A DNA stretch of 64,000 nucleotides from Granulibacter bethesdensis (GTDB taxonomy: Bacteria > Pseudomonadota > Alphaproteobacteria > Acetobacterales > Acetobacteraceae). Position 1 is the first letter of the stretch; the number at the start of each line of letters is the position of its first letter. Both the position numbers and the translations under genes were made by a program. The notes beneath the pieces were generated by a model. The model saw only the letters and a list, made by a program, of their open reading frames with translations. It did no database searches and had not been told where the DNA came from. Location of the stretch: assembly GCF_001889525.1 (NCBI RefSeq), contig NZ_CP018192.1, positions 2,260,501 to 2,324,500 on the forward strand. The letters are read 5' to 3'. Shown here piece by piece: positions 61,520-64,000 of the stretch.

Positions 61520-61542
61520 CGGCGAGGCCCGAAGGCCCCGCC
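61520..61542 (-). terminator. Terminator of ppdK
   Basis: CGGCG-GGCC/GGCC-CGCCG forms a GC-rich stem 28 bases after the ppdK stop codon. On the minus strand it is followed by TTTTTGTTT, a normal intrinsic terminator. Confidence 0.88.
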
Positions 61543-61570
61543 GGATCCGTTTCAGACTGAACGCACGTGA

Positions 61571-64000
61571 TCAGGCCGTGCGATCACCACCGGCACCCAG
61601 CGCCGCCTGAGCCGCGGCCAGCCGCGCCACAGGCACGCGATAGGGGCTGCAGGAGACGTAATCCAGACCAACCTTTTCGCAGAACGCGATCGAGGACGGG
61701 TCGCCCCCATGCTCACCGCAAATGCCAAGCTTCAGACCATGCTTGGCCACGCGACCTTTTTTTGCAGCAATCTCAATCAGATAGCCCACGCCTTCCTCAT
61801 CCAGGGAGATGAACGGGTCTTTCGGCAAGATGCCCGCCTCCACATAATGCGGCAGGAACTTGCCGGCATCGTCACGCGACAGACCGAACACGGTCTGCGT
61901 CAGATCGTTGGTGCCGAAGCTGAAGAAATCCGCGCTGTCGGCAATCGTATCAGCCGACAGGGCCGCACGCGGCAGCTCGATCATCGTGCCGATCGTATAA
62001 TCCAGCGTCCGGCCCGCACGGGAAAATACCTCCGCCGCGACCTTTTCGATCTGAGCACGCACGATCTCGATCTCACGCTTGATACCCACCAGCGGCACCA
62101 TCACTTCCGGCACCGGTGCATTCCCGGTCTCCTCGGCAATCGCAAGGGCACCCTCGAAAATGGCCCGTGCCTGCATCTCGTAGATTTCCGGGAAGGAAAT
62201 ACCGAGACGGCAGCCACGATGACCCAGCATCGGGTTGGCTTCCGCCAGCTCGGCGGCACGGCGACGAATGGTGTCCAGATCGACCCCCAGCGCGACACCA
62301 ACCTCGGCCAGATCCTCCTCGTTATGCGGCAGGAATTCATGCAGCGGCGGATCGAGCAGACGGATCGTCACCGGCAAGCCCTGCATGATGCGGAACAGAT
62401 CGGTGAAATCCTTGCGCTGGAACGGCAGCAGCTTCTCCAGCGCCAGACGACGGCCACGCTCATCGGCAGCCATGATCATCTGACGGACGGCCCCGATTCT
62501 CTCCGGATCGAAAAACATATGTTCCGTCCGGCACAGACCGATGCCTTCCGCTCCGAATTTACGGGCGGTTTCCGCGTCCAGCGGCGTTTCCGCATTGGCC
62601 CGCACCTTCATGCGACGGGCGCTGTCAGCCCATTCCATCAGCGTGGCGAAATCACCGGATAAGGACGGTTCGATCATCGCCACCGGGCCGACAAACACCT
62701 CGCCCGTCGCACCGTCGAGGGTCACAATTTCACCCTCGCGGATGGTAATGCCGTTGGCCGACAATTCCTGAGTGCCGTAATCAACCTGGATACCGCCAGC
62801 GCCGGCGACACAGGGGCGGCCCATGCCACGCGCCACCACCGCAGCGTGGCTGGTCATACCGCCGCGCGTGGTGAGAATACCCTTGGCGGCATGCATACCG
62901 TGAATATCTTCCGGGGAGGTCTCGATCCGGACCAGAATCACCGCCTCGCCCTTGGCAGCGCGCATTTCCGCTTCGTCAGCATTGAACACCACCGCACCAC
63001 AGGCAGCCCCCGGACTGGCCGGCAGACCACGGGAGAACACCGTGCGCGGTGCTTTCGGATCAAGCGTCGGATGCAGAAGCTGGTCCAGCGAGGCCGGATT
63101 GACGCGCTTGACCGCCTCATTCCGGTCGATCAGACCTTCATTCGCCATCTCCACGGCGATGCGCAGCGATGCCGCGGCAGTACGTTTGCCGCTGCGGGTC
63201 TGCAGCATGTACAGCGTGTTCCGCTGCACCGTAAATTCGATGTCCTGCATGTCCTTGTAATGCTTTTCCAGCGTTTCACGGACCTGACAGAGTTCTTCGT
63301 ACGCCTTGGGCAGCGCTTCTTCCATACTGCGCTCACCGGGCTTGGCGCGGGCCTTTGACAGCGGCTGCGGCGTACGGATGCCGGCCACCACGTCCTCGCC
63401 CTGCGCATTCACCAGGAACTCGCCGTAGAAAATATTCTCACCGGTGGACGGATCGCGGGTGAAACACACGCCGGTGGCGCAATCCTCGCCCATATTGCCG
63501 AACACCATCGCCTGCACATTCACAGCGGTGCCCCAATCGGCAGGGATCTCGTGCAGGCGGCGATAGGTAATGGCACGCGGGTTCATCCAGCTGCCGAACA
63601 CCGCACCAATCGCGCCCCAAAGCTGCTCCTCAGGATCCTGCGGGAAGGGCTTACCGGTCTCGGACAGTACCATGTCCTTGTAACCGCCCACGACCTTGCG
63701 CCAGTCGGCGGCATCAAGAGCCGTATCCTCGATCACGTTGCGATCGAGCTTGATATGCTCGATGATTTCCTCAAACCGATGGTGATCGACACCCAGCACG
63801 ACACTGCCGAACATCTGGATGAAACGGCGATAGCTGTCCCATGCGAACCGGTCATCCCCGGACGCCCGTGCGAGCCCCTCGACCGTCTGGTCGTTCAGAC
63901 CGAGATTCAGCACCGTATCCATCATGCCCGGCATGGAAACCCGCGCGCCGGAGCGAACGGAGACCAGCAGTGGATTGTTCCGGTCGCCGAAGGTCAGGCC
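61571..64000 (-). CDS. ppdK: Pyruvate, phosphate dikinase (C-terminal 809 residues)
   Basis: Interconverts PEP, AMP and PPi with pyruvate, ATP and Pi. The N-terminal end lies beyond base 64000. Visible parts: GLTFGDRNNPLLVSVRSGARV and FGNMGEDCATGVCFTRDPSTGENIFYGE from the ATP-binding domain, the phosphohistidine in RGGMTSHAAVVARGMGRPC, and the PEP/pyruvate barrel with TEHMFFDPERI, MLGHRGCRLGI and LKLGICGEHGGDPSSI (catalytic Cys region). Together with the Entner-Doudoroff pathway it points to reversible PEP formation. It ends at a strong terminator. Confidence 0.97.
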   Translation of the reverse strand, partial: GLTFGDRNNPLLVSVRSGARVSMPGMMDTVLNLGLNDQTVEGLARASGDDRFAWDSYRRFIQMFGSVVLGVDHHRFEEIIEHIKLDRNVIEDTALDAADWRKVVGGYKDMVLSETGKPFPQDPEEQLWGAIGAVFGSWMNPRAITYRRLHEIPADWGTAVNVQAMVFGNMGEDCATGVCFTRDPSTGENIFYGEFLVNAQGEDVVAGIRTPQPLSKARAKPGERSMEEALPKAYEELCQVRETLEKHYKDMQDIEFTVQRNTLYMLQTRSGKRTAAASLRIAVEMANEGLIDRNEAVKRVNPASLDQLLHPTLDPKAPRTVFSRGLPASPGAACGAVVFNADEAEMRAAKGEAVILVRIETSPEDIHGMHAAKGILTTRGGMTSHAAVVARGMGRPCVAGAGGIQVDYGTQELSANGITIREGEIVTLDGATGEVFVGPVAMIEPSLSGDFATLMEWADSARRMKVRANAETPLDAETARKFGAEGIGLCRTEHMFFDPERIGAVRQMIMAADERGRRLALEKLLPFQRKDFTDLFRIMQGLPVTIRLLDPPLHEFLPHNEEDLAEVGVALGVDLDTIRRRAAELAEANPMLGHRGCRLGISFPEIYEMQARAIFEGALAIAEETGNAPVPEVMVPLVGIKREIEIVRAQIEKVAAEVFSRAGRTLDYTIGTMIELPRAALSADTIADSADFFSFGTNDLTQTVFGLSRDDAGKFLPHYVEAGILPKDPFISLDEEGVGYLIEIAAKKGRVAKHGLKLGICGEHGGDPSSIAFCEKVGLDYVSCSPYRVPVARLAAAQAALGAGGDRTA

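Overview
The window is a gene-dense, GC-rich stretch of bacterial chromosome made up almost entirely of housekeeping genes. Several traits point to an alphaproteobacterium of the Acetobacteraceae (acetic acid bacteria): an F1-only atpHAGDC operon with no F0 genes, the zapE-mdh-sucCD-sucAB-lpd order, pgsA close to moaDE, etfB-etfA-hbd, an Entner-Doudoroff edd-eda pair, an aa3-oxidase-type small subunit IV and an MmcB-type protein. An organism like Granulibacter, with a full set of TCA genes, fits best, but the genus is inferred from gene content and was not checked by search. I see no rRNA, CRISPR array, insertion sequence, prophage or origin.

Layout. 1-5.2 kb: start of ppk, hdaA, an AI-2E-type permease and a CDP-alcohol phosphatidyltransferase on the minus strand, then divergent purM-purN and a 53-residue cytochrome oxidase subunit IV-like gene. 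5.2-8.8 kb: ndk, an ABC-F ATPase, and the tRNA-Trp-secE-nusG unit. 8.8-16.7 kb: eda-edd, a YgjP-like metalloprotease, a YcgN-like protein, a SYLF protein, an altered PfkB/RfaE-like kinase, mmcB and an NAD-type isocitrate dehydrogenase. 16.7-19.4 kb: a sodium:solute symporter with its DUF3311 partner and a diiron acyl-ACP desaturase-like protein. 19.5-24.5 kb: the F1-ATPase operon. 24.7-31.3 kb: priA, DUF484-xerC, a SIMPL protein, pdxJ and pdxA. 31.3-41.8 kb: lpd, sucB, sucA, sucD, sucC, mdh, zapE, all on the minus strand. 41.9-45.1 kb: a small exported protein, a 2OG-Fe(II) oxygenase-like protein, a KgtP-like 2-oxoglutarate permease and a cysteine phosphatase. 45.1-50 kb: sdhCDAB and asd. 50.2-53.4 kb: a MarR regulator, pgsA-mobB, a lipoprotein and moaD-moaE. 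53.5-56.9 kb: a copper module (copZ-copA-cueR) meeting an EF-hand protein end to end. 57-64 kb: etfB-etfA-hbd, a HIG1-like small membrane protein, a PF10014-type dioxygenase, a small exported protein and most of ppdK.

How it works together. Much of the window is central energy metabolism: isocitrate dehydrogenase, 2-oxoglutarate dehydrogenase, succinyl-CoA synthetase, succinate dehydrogenase, malate dehydrogenase, F1-ATPase, electron-transfer flavoprotein and pyruvate phosphate dikinase, with likely uptake of 2-oxoglutarate and small monocarboxylates feeding in. Citrate synthase, aconitase and fumarase are not in the window.

I found no clearly new multi-gene system. The best leads are: strong inverted repeats in nearly every long spacer of the TCA operon and in the sdhD-sdhA spacer; a CueR-type promoter that starts inside the moaE stop codon; a PfkB-fold protein that has lost the GAGD motif; a soluble acyl-ACP desaturase-like diiron protein beside a transporter pair; and two unrelated 2OG-dependent oxygenase-like proteins.
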